A DNA stretch of 64,000 nucleotides from Paenibacillus glycanilyticus (GCF_023715145.1 NZ_JAMBNP010000001.1:1083538-1147537); one strand, 5' to 3'; shown: positions 9,757 to 19,707, numbered from the stretch's first letter. The notes: generated by a model not told the origin, from the sequence alone. Numbers and translations: made by a program.

Positions 9757-9924
9757 TTAAATTAGCGGGTAAGCAGGAACGTATCGCGGATTCGTATAGT
9801 AAGGTGGCCTGATTGTAATGATAGGCATTGGCCATGAGTAGTTTAAGTATTCCATCGTAACTTTTTCGTTTGAATGATTAATAAGTAACGTCCGTGCTTG
9901 GGGGTTGAATATAAACATGGTCAT
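9757..9924 (-). CDS. Small hypothetical protein, 55 aa
   Basis: A short ORF with a near-ideal AGGAGG placed 8 nt before its ATG. The product is 55 residues, starts MTMFIFNPQARTLL and ends in a Tyr/Pro-rich tail (RPPYYTNPRYVPAYPLI). No family was recognised. The Tyr/Pro-rich end recalls small spore-coat or surface proteins, but that is only an impression. It fills part of a 506-base gap that otherwise holds no gene. Confidence 0.5.
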   Translation of the reverse strand: MTMFIFNPQARTLLINHSNEKVTMEYLNYSWPMPIITIRPPYYTNPRYVPAYPLI

Positions 9925-10077
9925 AGTCGATCCCTCCTGATCTAAACAGATTGATACATACTATTGCATTTTCGCTACCATGATTCATCGGAATGAAAAA
10001 TATCAAGTAGGGCATAGGTTTTCCCACCATAGCATAAGCTTTGTTGAATTATATATCTGAGGAGGAATTCATTCTCA

Positions 10078-11049
10078 ATGAACAATAATAATAGGGAGAA
10101 AGACTTTCACGAGCTGCAAAAATGGTTTGCGCAGAATGTTAGAAATGATCCATACCCTCTTTATCCGACTTACGGGAAAATAACGAGATATGAAGAGATC
10201 CCGGTATCATTTCCAGAGCAACAACAGCTTCGTCACCCAGGAATAGAACGACTTATGGTTCCCTCTCCCATCATTGAAAATCCGAATTACAAAGGCTGTG
10301 AAAAGTTAAAAGGGAAGGTGGCATTAATTACTGGAGGAGATAGCGGCATGGGAGCTGCTATAGCCATTATTTTTGCCAAAGAAGGTGCGGACGTAGCGAT
10401 TTCATATTTGGATGAGCATGAGGATGCAAACCGTACGAAGACAAGAGTCGAAGAATTAGGACAGCGTTGTCTTCTTCTTCCGGGCGACTTGCGCAATAAG
10501 CAGCAATGCATTGATATCGTGGAAAAAACAATAGCTTATTTCGGAAAGTTAGACACTCTTGTGAATCATGTAGGCGTCCAATTTCAGCAAAATTCGCTGT
10601 GCGATATAACAGACGAACAATTTAACGAAATTTTTACGGTTAATGTATATTCTCATTTCTATACGACAAGAGCAGCACTTCCTCACTTGAAACCAGGTAG
10701 TACGATTATTAATACAACTTCAATTGTTGCATACATCGGTCAGAAGCTATTGCTGGACTATACGGCAAGTAAATCGGCTATTGTAGGCTTCACCAGAGCA
10801 CTTGCAAGCAGTGTAGTAAATCAAGGGATCCGAGTTAACGCAGTGGCGCCTGGACGAATTTGGACGCCTTTAATCCCGGCAAGCATGACAAGCGATGAAG
10901 TCGCCCTGTGGGGTTCGAACAACCCCATGAAGAGATCTGGTCAGCCTTTTGAGTTAGCGCCAACATGGGTATACTTAGCATCGGATGATTCCAGCTTTGT
11001 TACCGGTCAGGTACTCCATGTAGACGGCGGAGAGTGTACGAGTTCGTGA
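10078..11049 (+). CDS. Short-chain dehydrogenase/reductase (stress-type SDR)
   Basis: A 323-residue SDR with a long N-terminal extension (about 75 residues, PYPLYPTYG), as in the general-stress YhdF/YhxC/GsiB-linked subgroup. The cofactor loop is [10 protein letters not shown] (85-94) and the active site YTASK (Tyr228, Lys232). The usual NNAG motif reads NHVG (163-166), an atypical change next to the active site. The C-terminus HVDGGE is typical. A GAGGAGG site precedes the ATG. It probably reduces or oxidises a small alcohol or aldehyde with NAD(P); substrate unknown. Confidence 0.85.
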   Translation: MNNNNREKDFHELQKWFAQNVRNDPYPLYPTYGKITRYEEIPVSFPEQQQLRHPGIERLMVPSPIIENPNYKGCEKLKGKVALITGGDSGMGAAIAIIFAKEGADVAISYLDEHEDANRTKTRVEELGQRCLLLPGDLRNKQQCIDIVEKTIAYFGKLDTLVNHVGVQFQQNSLCDITDEQFNEIFTVNVYSHFYTTRAALPHLKPGSTIINTTSIVAYIGQKLLLDYTASKSAIVGFTRALASSVVNQGIRVNAVAPGRIWTPLIPASMTSDEVALWGSNNPMKRSGQPFELAPTWVYLASDDSSFVTGQVLHVDGGECTSS

Positions 11050-11166
11050 GTGCTGACATAACGTTCGTTCTTCCGACAACTGAAACTTGCCCATATAAAA
11101 ATTGTTTAGTTTGAAAATAGATGCTCATCGTTAATTGTTTGATGCAGAGAAGGAGAAGCTAGATGC

Positions 11167-11188
11167 TGACTCATCGCCGGCTGAGTCA
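11167..11188. repeat. Small inverted repeat in a 670-base gene-free gap
   Basis: TGACTCA / TGAGTCA arms with an 8-base spacer. It has no T run and no clear role. Apart from this, nothing recognisable is seen between 11050 and 11721. Confidence 0.3.
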
Positions 11189-11721
11189 TAATCCGGGTTT
11201 TCGCAGCCTCGGTAAACGAATTGTGCTAATAGACGGTTATAAAACTTCTGTACCACTCAAAATCCAAAATGACTGCTCCTTCCTTGATTGCCATCATACA
11301 GAGTACATCTCGTTGATACACCACATTTAATCGGAATGTGTGGTACCCCTCCGTGCGTTACGTCAGGATCAATCTACCTCATCAGTAGCGCATGCCAAAT
11401 CATCTGCAATATCTTCTGAATGCCTCACAATGTTTATAACCAAAAAAGACGCCAACGTAGTGTTCATTGTTTTGGATTTTATAAAAAACACTATTTATAC
11501 AATAAATAATTTTATCTAATGGATAGAAAACACCCTTCAAACAATTCATTAGTTGAACGGCACCTTTATGCGCCGCCAGAGCTAATTTCTTCTGGACCAG
11601 CTGCTATCCTAATATACCTCCGCAATGGATTGTAGACGTTTGCTTGCTTTCTCCGAACCGCCATGCCATCATCAAGAAAGAAGTATTGGCAAACGTAAGG
11701 TGAAAAGGCAGGGAGTCTCAC

Positions 11722-12855
11722 ATGATTCATTTCAATTCGGATACTTATCAAGTCGCATATGCGGGAGAACGCGTGCAGCTCTTGCCCAAGGAGTTCGCGC
11801 TTTTCCGCTTTCTTTACGAGCATGCCGGTCGCTCGTTCACCCGGGAGGCTTTGCTTGATGCCGTATGGTCTATGGAAGCCCCGACCGACAGGACCGTGGA
11901 TGACCACATCTACCGCATTCGCAGAAAGTTGGCCGGCTGGAACCATCTGCTCGGAGTGGAGACCGTCCGAGGCCAGGGCTACAAGCTCGTGCGTCGCGCC
12001 CCCGAAGCGAAAGACAATCCACTAAGCTTTGACGAACAGTTCGCGGTAGACGTGAAACGTTTGTTCTCTAAGTATCACAGCCTTGGCATGGGAGCGGCCA
12101 TGCAGCTGCTAGCGGAGAACCGCGAAGTACTAAGCTTGCCTGGTGACCCTTATAATGACGCTTATCTGCGTTTTATTCGCGGCGATTTCAAGTGGCTCCT
12201 TACAACGGACTGCGTTTCTCTCTGGCAGAAGCTGACGTATGCCGTATACATCCACTCCATCATTCAACCGGAGCCCGCAGCTTCGCTCCCTTACTTCGTG
12301 AAGCTTCTTGCCAAAGCCGAGACACTGGAATGGCGGTATGACTTGCAGTTAAGTCTCGCTCTCCTCTATACGGAAGCCGGCAAGCCGGATGATGCGCGCA
12401 ACGTTATCGAAGCGATCAGGCAGGAGATTGAAGGGCTTGACTCCCCTAGCTTCACAGCACTCTTTCTGCTGAAGGAAACGTATCTTGCGATATCGACGGG
12501 GAAACTCGAGACTGCGGACGCCAAGCTACGCGAATACGACGAGCTCCTGGTACGTCATCCGATCAAGCGCGAGCGGGGAGCCTATCTTGTGGCCACGGCA
12601 CTGCTCCTATACCGGCAAGGCGACATTCCCTCCGCGAGAATTGCGCTGGATGAAGGGATGGATACGCTCCGCCATACGGAGTTCCTCCCCCATCTGCTAT
12701 TTAGCTTAAATACCATGCTGCGATTTCTATCCATCCACGAGTGCGACGAAACTTATCGGCTAGCCTATCAACGACAGCGGGACCAGCTCGCTGTCCGTTA
12801 CGGCTTTGAAGGGCTGCTGCCACTGACGGAGCAGTTGCTTAGAATTCATCTCTGA
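11722..12855 (+). CDS. Winged-helix (OmpR/PhoB-type) regulator with TPR-like C-terminal domain
   Basis: The first ~95 residues form an OmpR/PhoB-type winged helix (LLPKEFALFRFLYEHAGRSF, VDDHIYRIRRKL, VRGQGYKL) but no receiver domain precedes it. The remaining 280 residues are helical pairs of TPR/BTAD type (for example LSLALLYTEAGKPDDARNVI, LVATALLLYRQGDIPSARIAL). Such proteins are one-component activators or repressors that sense an unknown ligand. An MFS exporter starts 67 bases downstream on the same strand, so it probably controls that exporter. Confidence 0.8.
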   Translation: MIHFNSDTYQVAYAGERVQLLPKEFALFRFLYEHAGRSFTREALLDAVWSMEAPTDRTVDDHIYRIRRKLAGWNHLLGVETVRGQGYKLVRRAPEAKDNPLSFDEQFAVDVKRLFSKYHSLGMGAAMQLLAENREVLSLPGDPYNDAYLRFIRGDFKWLLTTDCVSLWQKLTYAVYIHSIIQPEPAASLPYFVKLLAKAETLEWRYDLQLSLALLYTEAGKPDDARNVIEAIRQEIEGLDSPSFTALFLLKETYLAISTGKLETADAKLREYDELLVRHPIKRERGAYLVATALLLYRQGDIPSARIALDEGMDTLRHTEFLPHLLFSLNTMLRFLSIHECDETYRLAYQRQRDQLAVRYGFEGLLPLTEQLLRIHL

Positions 12856-12922
12856 TCATTCTCTGACAATCCCCTGCTACGATTGGAATCATATCGATTT
12901 CATTCAGGGGGTTCGCGTTCCG

Positions 12923-14164
12923 ATGTTAAGAAAAAATCGCTCGTTCGCAAAAATGTTCGTCGCCTACGGCCTCTCGGCTTTCGGCGATTATTTCGATTTT
13001 ATGGCAGTCACGATTCTTCTCGGCTTCATTTGGAAGGCGGACGCGATGACGATCGCGCTGCTGCCTCTTTGTTTTGCCGTGCCTGGTATTGCATTCAGCC
13101 AGTTTGCAGGGATTTTGGCGGATCGCTGGAACAAACGGAACCTGATGATCGCCACCGATCTCTTGCGCTCGGGAATAACCGTCATGCTTATCTTCGCCCC
13201 TACCGCGGGAGTTCTGCTCGGGCTGATCGCAATCCGATCAACCGCCCGCGTCTTCCACTTTCCCGCCCAACAATCAATGACTCGAGCCGTTGTTGCGCCA
13301 GATCAGCTCTTGCAGGCAACCTCTCTTAACGGAGCCGTCTTCCAGCTGTCCAAAATATTCGGGCCTCTGCTTGGAGCATCCGCGGCGTCTGCTTTCTCCC
13401 CTTCCGTCAGCATGGCGGTGAACGCGATCTGCTACGTAGTGTCCGCCTTCTTGCTCCTGCTTGTGCCCGTCGCTGATGGGCGCGTATTGGCCCCCGCATC
13501 GCCAACCAGGGAGAAGGTACGCTTGCGGGACGAATGGCGTGATGGATGGCGCTTTCTCTGGAACAGCCGCACCTTGCGCATGAGTCTTCTCTTCAGCTTG
13601 ATCGGGCTAGCCGGCATCCAAATGATCGATGCTCAATTCGCCGTCCTCTTCCGCGAGATTGCTCCGGAACAACCCGATTTAATAGGCTGGCTCGTGACCG
13701 CGATCGGCGCTGGCGGACTCGCGAGCGTAACATGGCTTCGCCGTTACCAAGAGCTTACGGCATACGGACGGCTACTCGGAGGGGGCGTAGCGCTAATCGG
13801 CCTGATGTTCGCCGGAGCCGGCACTTTCCAGCAAGACAGTCCACTGTGGCTCATGCTGCTGGTATTTTTCATTGGAGGGATCGGTACCGGGTTTACCTCC
13901 TCGGGCATGAACTACATTCTGCAGAAAGAAACGCCGCCTGAGGCTGTTGGCCGCGTCAGCGGCATATTTGATTCCTTGAGCAGCATTATCTTCGTCATTG
14001 CTCCACTCAGCGGCGGCATGCTGATTGGTCTAATGGGAGCGAGCCGCACGTTCCTGATCGTCGGGCTCGCGGTTGGGATAATCGGTTTCGTCGGAATTGT
14101 GCTGCGTCGGCAGATGTGGGGAAAGACCGATACCCGGAAGCCGGAGGTTTCAAGTACCGCTTAA
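12923..14164 (+). CDS. MFS transporter, EntS/drug-exporter-like
   Basis: A 413-residue, 12-helix major facilitator protein. The loop after helix 2 carries the MFS signature in the form GILADRWNKRN, and the opening SFAKMFVAYGLSAFGDYFDF is typical of the EntS/YfiS-like exporter group. A CAGGGGG site lies about 10 nt before the ATG. It follows the winged-helix/TPR regulator and may be its target. It is likely an efflux pump for a drug or metabolite; substrate not predictable. The following 395 bases contain only a terminator for the sigK fragment. Confidence 0.85.
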   Translation: MLRKNRSFAKMFVAYGLSAFGDYFDFMAVTILLGFIWKADAMTIALLPLCFAVPGIAFSQFAGILADRWNKRNLMIATDLLRSGITVMLIFAPTAGVLLGLIAIRSTARVFHFPAQQSMTRAVVAPDQLLQATSLNGAVFQLSKIFGPLLGASAASAFSPSVSMAVNAICYVVSAFLLLLVPVADGRVLAPASPTREKVRLRDEWRDGWRFLWNSRTLRMSLLFSLIGLAGIQMIDAQFAVLFREIAPEQPDLIGWLVTAIGAGGLASVTWLRRYQELTAYGRLLGGGVALIGLMFAGAGTFQQDSPLWLMLLVFFIGGIGTGFTSSGMNYILQKETPPEAVGRVSGIFDSLSSIIFVIAPLSGGMLIGLMGASRTFLIVGLAVGIIGFVGIVLRRQMWGKTDTRKPEVSSTA

Positions 14165-14510
14165 GTCGATTCATAATAGGGCCAGTCTGAAGGGTTTGGA
14201 GTACAGCTGCCCAAAGTCATTATTTTCCCTTTACTTCAACAACAGACCGACATATTTAACGTTCTCAAAGTCTTTGTGATTGCACTAAGATATAAATCAT
14301 CTAGTGTTGCTGTAAGCCATCACCAATAGAATAGGTTGTCTATTAAACAAAAATTTTCATAATGATTCAGATAAAATAGATCCGCCTCCCTTTTACAAAT
14401 CTTAATGAGCGTTTTTTCGCTTGCTCTCATGAACAACTCAAACATCGGCAGTCACAACAGATTGGAGTTTCCTTCGACGCAAAAGATAACTTACTGGTCC
14501 TTAAATAAAA

Positions 14511-14534
14511 CAAAAGAGGCTCTCGATGAGCCTC
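14511..14534 (-). terminator. Hairpin downstream of sigK fragment G
   Basis: GAGGCT / AGCCTC stem followed on the minus strand by TTTTG. It lies where the terminator would be expected for the truncated sigK piece at 14560. Confidence 0.5.
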
Positions 14535-14559
14535 CAGTGAATGGTTCATGCAATCAGTA

Positions 14560-14809
14560 TCACTTCTTCGCGTTATAAAACTCATGATACATCTTCATAA
14601 GATCCCGCTTCTCGATCCTGGACACATAACTCCGGCTGATGCCCAACTCCTACGCAATCTCCCTCTGCGTCCGCTTATCGCCGCCATGATCCAGGCCAAA
14701 CCGGCCACGGACTGCTTCCTGCTCCCGCTCATCAAATACATCAAGATTGCGGTAGATCTTGCTCTTCCCAATCTTCAGCTGCAACCGGTCCACCTTCGTA
14801 GCAATGATC
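14560..14809 (-). pseudogene. sigK 3'-end fragment (copy G)
   Basis: About 250 bases match the last third of sigK (stop codon end at 14560; HEFYNAKK-type end, [14 protein letters not shown] region, LDVFDEREQE region). The frame is damaged: the codon in the ELG region has become a stop in the plus-strand string CTACGCAAT, and homology fades around 14790. The upstream flank TCCAGTGAATGGTTCA is shared with copy B at 56157, so homology extends past the stop codon. The fragment ends at the stop codon of the DUF1349 gene. Confidence 0.85.
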
Positions 14810-15397
14810 CTATTTACCCATTCGAATATTCTTGACGGTTTTTCTTTCGATAGTCAAATTTTCATAAATTCTGTTTCCGCCATTTCCTAACGGGGATTGT
14901 GCCAATAAACCGACCTTGACAATCTCGTCTACAGGCAAAGCGAAAAATCTCATCATATCAAAATGTTCTCCATCCGTAGAATAGTGGAACGCAAACGATC
15001 TTCCGCTTCTGCACATTTGGAGCCACACTGTATTGTCATCAATGTTGCAGCCGTTTGCATCATCCGATTCTTCAATTGTAACCACACTAACGACTGCATG
15101 AGTACCGAAATCGGTTAATTCAAAACAAGCCTTTGCCCAGTGGGTCAAATCCTTCATGACCATGATGCAAGCCGAATCGTATGTATCCTTGAAGTCAAGC
15201 GATACCTTCACTCGCATTACGAAATCCCCGGATATTTCCGTATAGTAAAAAGGCGCATTAGACACAGATTCCGGTGTAATTCCTTCTTCTCCGGCTGCTC
15301 CGTGATGGCAAAAAAAGTCGCTTTTCTCTGTTGCGAATATTTCTATCCTGCCATCCGTTTCATTAATTTCACTCTCATTAATCCATGTAAAGTCCAT
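14810..15397 (-). CDS. DUF1349 (concanavalin-A-like) domain protein
   Basis: A 195-residue single-domain protein matching the DUF1349 / 'regulation of enolase 1' fold, a beta-sandwich related to concanavalin A (FFCHHGAAGEEG, YYTEISGDFVMRVKV, DSACIMVMKDLTHWAKACFE, VGLLAQSP). It has no signal peptide, so it is cytoplasmic. GAGGT precedes the ATG. It lies between two sigK fragments (copies F and G) as a one-gene cassette, and its stop codon sits exactly at the edge of copy G. Such proteins are often encoded with glycan-use genes, here a fucosidase just upstream; the ligand is unknown. Confidence 0.8.
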   Translation of the reverse strand: MDFTWINESEINETDGRIEIFATEKSDFFCHHGAAGEEGITPESVSNAPFYYTEISGDFVMRVKVSLDFKDTYDSACIMVMKDLTHWAKACFELTDFGTHAVVSVVTIEESDDANGCNIDDNTVWLQMCRSGRSFAFHYSTDGEHFDMMRFFALPVDEIVKVGLLAQSPLGNGGNRIYENLTIERKTVKNIRMGK

Positions 15398-15537
15398 TAT
15401 TCTACCTCCTGAAATAAATTCTTTCGCCTTCGAAATCGTATGAATCGTTCACTTATAAAAATATCATACAGTTCAGTAGAGGACAGTACAAATATATGAA
15501 TCCGTATCGCAGGATCCCACTTTGATCTATGACAAAA

Positions 15538-15567
15538 AGACAATCCACCTCAAAGAGTGGATTGTCT
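15538..15567 (-). terminator. sigK-type terminator beside fragment F
   Basis: AGACAATCCAC / GTGGATTGTCT stem. The same stem sequence follows intact sigK (58481-58505) and copy C (45329-45357), so the terminator travels with the sigK 3' end. Confidence 0.75.
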
Positions 15568-15595
15568 TTGCTTCAATCTGAGAATTCTTCCCTAG

Positions 15596-15769
15596 TCACT
15601 TCTTCGCCTTTTAAAACTCATGATACAGCTTCATGAGCGCTCTCTTCTCAATCCTGGACACATAACTCCGGCTAATGCCCAGCTCCTTCGCAATCTCCCT
15701 CTGCGTCCGCTCATCTCCGCCATGATCCAGGCCGAAGCGGTCGCGACTCACTTCCTGCTCCCGCTCGTC
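15596..15769 (-). pseudogene. sigK 3'-end fragment (copy F)
   Basis: About 174 bases match the end of sigK from the stop codon back to DEREQE (compare 58548-58721). One damaged codon run is seen near the stop (CCTTTTAAAA). It ends abruptly at CTCGTC, where the stop codon of the fucosidase gene begins. It carries the sigK-type terminator on its downstream side. Confidence 0.9.
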
Positions 15770-17227
15770 TTAATCAACATGAATTCGGAAGACAACAGGA
15801 TAGGGGCCCCGCACCTCTCTCGTTCGGATTATCAACGCCTCATCGGTTCTTTCCCATACCGGCTTTTCATCAAACCCTAAAACATTGATTTCGCGGATGA
15901 TGCCGTGGAAATGGTGAGCCCGCTCCTTCAACGATTTGATCTTCACGATTCCATCGTCCGGATAAGATAGAACGTGCGCATACAAAGCGCTCCCCTTCAT
16001 CGTGAATCGGATGTCTTCGCTGGTGAACAATTTCGCCTTGCCGTCCGTGAACTGTCCTTCCTCCACTGCCGTAGGCCCTTCGCCGAACTTTCGCCAGAAT
16101 GTGGTTCCGTAGATCGCCTCACCATTCGTCTTCAGCCAGCCGCCGATATCAAGAAGAATACGCCGGTCGTCTTCCGGAATCGTACCGTCGGCTTTGGGGC
16201 CAACGTTGAGCAGCAGATTGCCGTTTTTGCTCACGACATCGACGAGATCCTGAATAATCTCAACGGATGATTTGTAGTCCATCCCCTCGACATGACACCA
16301 AGAGTTGCGCGCTGCGGCGGTATCGGTCTGCCAATAGAACGGCTGCAGATCGGCGAATTGGCCCCGTTCGATATCAAGAACCGCGGAACCAAACTTGAAA
16401 GCATCGTGCTTGTAATTGATAATGCCTTGATATCCCCACTCGGCCGCGCGATTATAATAGTACGCCGCGAATTTCTTGAGATAAGGCTTAAATGCTGCCG
16501 TATGGATCCACCAATCGAAGTAAAAGATTTTGGGCCGGTAACGGTCGACCAGTTCGCAACACCTAAGCAGCCAATCCTCCAAATATTCCTTACTCGGCGG
16601 GGAACCGTACAAATCCTGATGATCGGGTTCCGGCATCGAAGGCCAGTAGAAATCGCCGCACGCAAGCGGTTCACGGATATCCGACTCGAACGTTTTGCCA
16701 TGCGACATGAAAAACCAATGTTCTGCCCGGTGAGACGATATGGAAAAAACTAATCCCCTTGCCTCTAAGGCTGATTTCAGCTCTTCCAGCACATCTCGCC
16801 TTGGTCCCATCTCGAATGCATTAAATTTTGACAATTCGCTTTTGTACATCTGAAAACCATCGTGATGTTCCGCGACGGGCATGACATACCGAGCCCCAGC
16901 TTGCTCGAACAATTCGGCCCAATCGGCTGCATTAAACTTCTCCGCCTTGAAGAGCGGTATAAAGTCTTTATAACCAAACGTTTGATGATCGCCATAGGTC
17001 GCGCGGTGATGATCAAATTCTCGCGTGCCTTGGATATACATATTTCGCGGGTACCACTCATTGGCGAAAGCCGGTACGGCGTAGACGCCCCAGTGAATGA
17101 AAATGCCGAATTTGGCGTCCTTGTACCATTCCGGAATACGGAAACCGCTGAGCGAATCCCAGTCGTCGCTGAAGTTGCCCGATGCGACCTTCTCGTCAAT
17201 TCGTTTTAAATATTCATTTCTATCCAT
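15770..17227 (-). CDS. Alpha-L-fucosidase, GH29
   Basis: A 485-residue cytoplasmic GH29 enzyme releasing terminal L-fucose. Family marks are KFGIFIHWGVYAVPAF, the HHDGF motif (about 121-125) and KIFYFDWW with the predicted nucleophile Asp238. An in-frame ATG at 17260 exists, but GGAAGGAG sits 8 nt before the ATG at 17227, so the shorter start is preferred. It has no signal peptide, so the substrate must be imported, likely by a neighbouring CUT1 transporter. An AraC regulator is divergent. Its stop codon abuts sigK fragment F. Confidence 0.9.
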   Translation of the reverse strand: MDRNEYLKRIDEKVASGNFSDDWDSLSGFRIPEWYKDAKFGIFIHWGVYAVPAFANEWYPRNMYIQGTREFDHHRATYGDHQTFGYKDFIPLFKAEKFNAADWAELFEQAGARYVMPVAEHHDGFQMYKSELSKFNAFEMGPRRDVLEELKSALEARGLVFSISSHRAEHWFFMSHGKTFESDIREPLACGDFYWPSMPEPDHQDLYGSPPSKEYLEDWLLRCCELVDRYRPKIFYFDWWIHTAAFKPYLKKFAAYYYNRAAEWGYQGIINYKHDAFKFGSAVLDIERGQFADLQPFYWQTDTAAARNSWCHVEGMDYKSSVEIIQDLVDVVSKNGNLLLNVGPKADGTIPEDDRRILLDIGGWLKTNGEAIYGTTFWRKFGEGPTAVEEGQFTDGKAKLFTSEDIRFTMKGSALYAHVLSYPDDGIVKIKSLKERAHHFHGIIREINVLGFDEKPVWERTDEALIIRTREVRGPYPVVFRIHVD

Positions 17228-17350
17228 CCTTACACTCCTTCCGCGTGTGCTATAATCCAATCATAGCGAGCCGGAATAGCTCGGAATACGGGTAAATGCG
17301 ACGTCCATTAGGACAAATATGTCGCAATAGCGCAGCTAGGAGGACTGCCG

Positions 17351-18268
17351 ATGGGGCATCCGATGATTCAATTAGATAATCTAGATCTCAAGCTTTCGCT
17401 TGGGAGGCTTGTTTTGAACGTGCTATATATTAAATCCGGGTTCTTCTACCATTCCATGCCCGAACATCGTCACAGCAACGGCAGCTATGAGCTCCATTAC
17501 ATTCCGTCCGGACACGGGCGCTTGATTGCGACAGGAAGAGAATTCCCGCTTTCGCCCGGCAGCTTATACATGACGGGACCTGGTATCGATCATGAGCAAA
17601 TTACGGATCCATCCGATCCGATGTTTGAGTATTGTATTTTCTTCGAGGCGCTCCCGAGCGGGCGCAATCACCATGAACGGTTGTACGGGAGAAGCGGCGG
17701 CGATTCCGAAGATATCCGCGAAATAGCGCGATTGTTTTTGGAAACGCCATTCTGGATTGGACAGGACAGTCGGCAACTGCAGCATGTTTTCGAGAAGCTG
17801 GCTTGGGAAATAAATACCCGCTCAATAGGTTATCGGCGTAACATAACGATCCAATTGGAGCAGATCGTCATCGGACTTGTCCGGAACTATACGAACAATC
17901 GGCCGACGTTGCAGACTGCTCCACTGAAGACTTTGGATGATAAAAGAATGGTACTGATCGAGAACAACATCTTGTATAACTATAAGCATATCACGATTAG
18001 AACGCTTGCCGATCAGCTCGGCCTTAGCGTCAGGCAAACCGAACGTGCGGTTCACAAGCAATACGGGATGTCTCTGCGTGAAAAGCTGCTGGAAGCACGT
18101 CTGCAGGAAGCCGCTCGCCTGCTTGATGCAACCTTGCTGACAATCGGCGAAATCTCCGAACAAGTCGGATATCAGTCTTCCGAGTCGTTCACGTCGCATT
18201 TTAAAAAACGGCAAGGATTAACGCCAAGCGCTTATCGGGCGCGAACAATTGTGCCTACTATACAGTAG
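17351..18268 (+). CDS. AraC-family transcriptional regulator
   Basis: A 305-residue protein with an N-terminal cupin-like sensing half (MPEHRHSNGSYELHYIPSG, SPGSLYMTGPGIDHEQ) and a C-terminal double helix-turn-helix (IRTLADQLGLSVRQTERAV, IGEISEQVGYQSSESFTSHF). AGGAGG lies 8 nt before the ATG. It is divergent from the GH29 gene with a 123-base shared control region, so it is probably the local activator responding to a sugar. Confidence 0.88.
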   Translation: MGHPMIQLDNLDLKLSLGRLVLNVLYIKSGFFYHSMPEHRHSNGSYELHYIPSGHGRLIATGREFPLSPGSLYMTGPGIDHEQITDPSDPMFEYCIFFEALPSGRNHHERLYGRSGGDSEDIREIARLFLETPFWIGQDSRQLQHVFEKLAWEINTRSIGYRRNITIQLEQIVIGLVRNYTNNRPTLQTAPLKTLDDKRMVLIENNILYNYKHITIRTLADQLGLSVRQTERAVHKQYGMSLREKLLEARLQEAARLLDATLLTIGEISEQVGYQSSESFTSHFKKRQGLTPSAYRARTIVPTIQ

Positions 18269-18277
18269 ATAGACAGT

Positions 18278-18808
18278 TTAGTTAATTTTCAAGGCATTCA
18301 ATATCTTTGATACGCATTCTTCCGTTGAATTCTCGTATGTATTGATCTCAACGTCGTATTTCATATTTTGATGTACAATTTTCAATTGTTCCTTTGCTAT
18401 GCCGATAGTTCTATCACCACGAACGCGTTCACGTCTTTCCAATTCTTCGAGCGGACAATGCACGCCGACATATAATACATCTTCGTCCTTGAACTGCTCT
18501 AAAAAATCCACGGCATCGCTTTCCGCGTCTAAAACAGTATCAATAATAATGTTAAAAGAATATTCCGAGATAACTTTAGTCAGTCTGTGCAGTATAAATG
18601 TTAAAAAATGCAGGTCATAGTTTTGTTTGTTTATAATGTCCCATGTCGAAGGTTCTTTTTTATTGTTACGCATTTTTGATAGTAAACTACCTAGATCGTC
18701 AAATCCCAACACTAAATAATTTGGTAATTTTTCCGACAGTAGTTTTGCTATTGTAGATTTGCCTGAACTTGAAACACCGTTCAACAGGATAACCTTACCT
18801 TTAATCAT
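18278..18808 (-). CDS. P-loop kinase, chloramphenicol phosphotransferase-like
   Basis: A 176-residue small kinase. The Walker A loop is GVSSSGKS near the N-terminus, followed by LGFDDLG and VGVHCPLEELERRERVRGDR, the layout of the CPT-like / shikimate-kinase-like P-loop group. An ATG at 18829 is possible, but AAGGAG fits the ATG at 18808. It ends 9 bases from the convergent AraC gene. The substrate cannot be told; the family includes antibiotic-modifying enzymes and many uncharacterised kinases. Confidence 0.75.
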   Translation of the reverse strand: MIKGKVILLNGVSSSGKSTIAKLLSEKLPNYLVLGFDDLGSLLSKMRNNKKEPSTWDIINKQNYDLHFLTFILHRLTKVISEYSFNIIIDTVLDAESDAVDFLEQFKDEDVLYVGVHCPLEELERRERVRGDRTIGIAKEQLKIVHQNMKYDVEINTYENSTEECVSKILNALKIN

Positions 18809-18864
18809 AGTAAACTCCTTCTTTGGCATGATACATGGATTGAGAGAACAGATTATCCCCGCAG

Positions 18865-19707
18865 TTATCCACGTCTTAACTGACGAAACTGCTCAGGGGT
18901 TATTTTCTCCGACCTCCGGAACCGTTGAATAAAATAAGCACTGCTGGCGAAACCCACTTGATCGGCTACGTTCTTCACGGATAATTCGGTCGAGACAAGA
19001 AGTGCTTTAGCATGTACGATACGGCACTCTGTGAGAAACTCTATTGGCGTCTTTCCGATTAAGGAATGGAACTGTCTGCTGAAATGAGAGATACTGCAAC
19101 CAGCCTGATTCGCCATTTGTTCCAGCGTTAAAGGCTGCTCGCTATGGGTGCGAATCCATTCCGCTGCCTCGATAAGCTCGCTCCTCTGTCCATGCGAAGG
19201 TGCTCCTAGGGTATCCCCTGCGTTCAGAGCGAGCTCGGCGAGCATCTCATAAAGCAGCGCCGATAGCCGCGCCTCCCCTCCTTGCAGAGAAGGGACGCCA
19301 CAGGTAAGCAGCTTTCCCCACAGCACATCCAATCGTTCCGCATTCTTCCAAGAGAATATCCAAGCTTCGCTTTCCCCTTTGCCTTGAAGCAGCTCTTTAA
19401 TTCCTGCTCCGTTGAAATGCACCCATCGGATGTCCCACGGTTCCTCCGTATCGGCATAATAACATTGTTTGACACCCGGACCATAGAGGAAGCCGGATCC
19501 TGCCTGCAGTTCCACGATCTCGCCACCGATTTCCAAATACCCTCTGCCGCCGCGCACGATATGCCAATTATACGAATCAAGCTGTCCGGCCTCACGATTC
19601 TCCTTATGCGTCGGATCATCAAAATAATGACCGAAAGAGTCAGGATAGCAGAAGAATCGGGTAAAGCGGGGTGGAGCCAAAAAATGATTAATCCTCATTT
19701 GATTCAC
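18865..19707 (-). CDS. AraC-family transcriptional regulator
   Basis: A 280-residue AraC protein: N-terminal cupin half (WHIVRGGRGYLEIGGEIVEL, GSGFLYGPGVKQCYY) and C-terminal DNA-binding half (LTLEQMANQAGCSISHFSRQF, VKNVADQVGFASSAYFIQRF). It is divergent from the GH42 gene at 19844 with a 136-base shared control region, suggesting that it controls that galactosidase. Confidence 0.88.
   Translation of the reverse strand: MNQMRINHFLAPPRFTRFFCYPDSFGHYFDDPTHKENREAGQLDSYNWHIVRGGRGYLEIGGEIVELQAGSGFLYGPGVKQCYYADTEEPWDIRWVHFNGAGIKELLQGKGESEAWIFSWKNAERLDVLWGKLLTCGVPSLQGGEARLSALLYEMLAELALNAGDTLGAPSHGQRSELIEAAEWIRTHSEQPLTLEQMANQAGCSISHFSRQFHSLIGKTPIEFLTECRIVHAKALLVSTELSVKNVADQVGFASSAYFIQRFRRSEKITPEQFRQLRRG

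Noticed and set aside
11050..11721. A hidden gene in the 670-base gap
   Set aside because: No frame with a ribosome site or recognisable protein pattern was seen.
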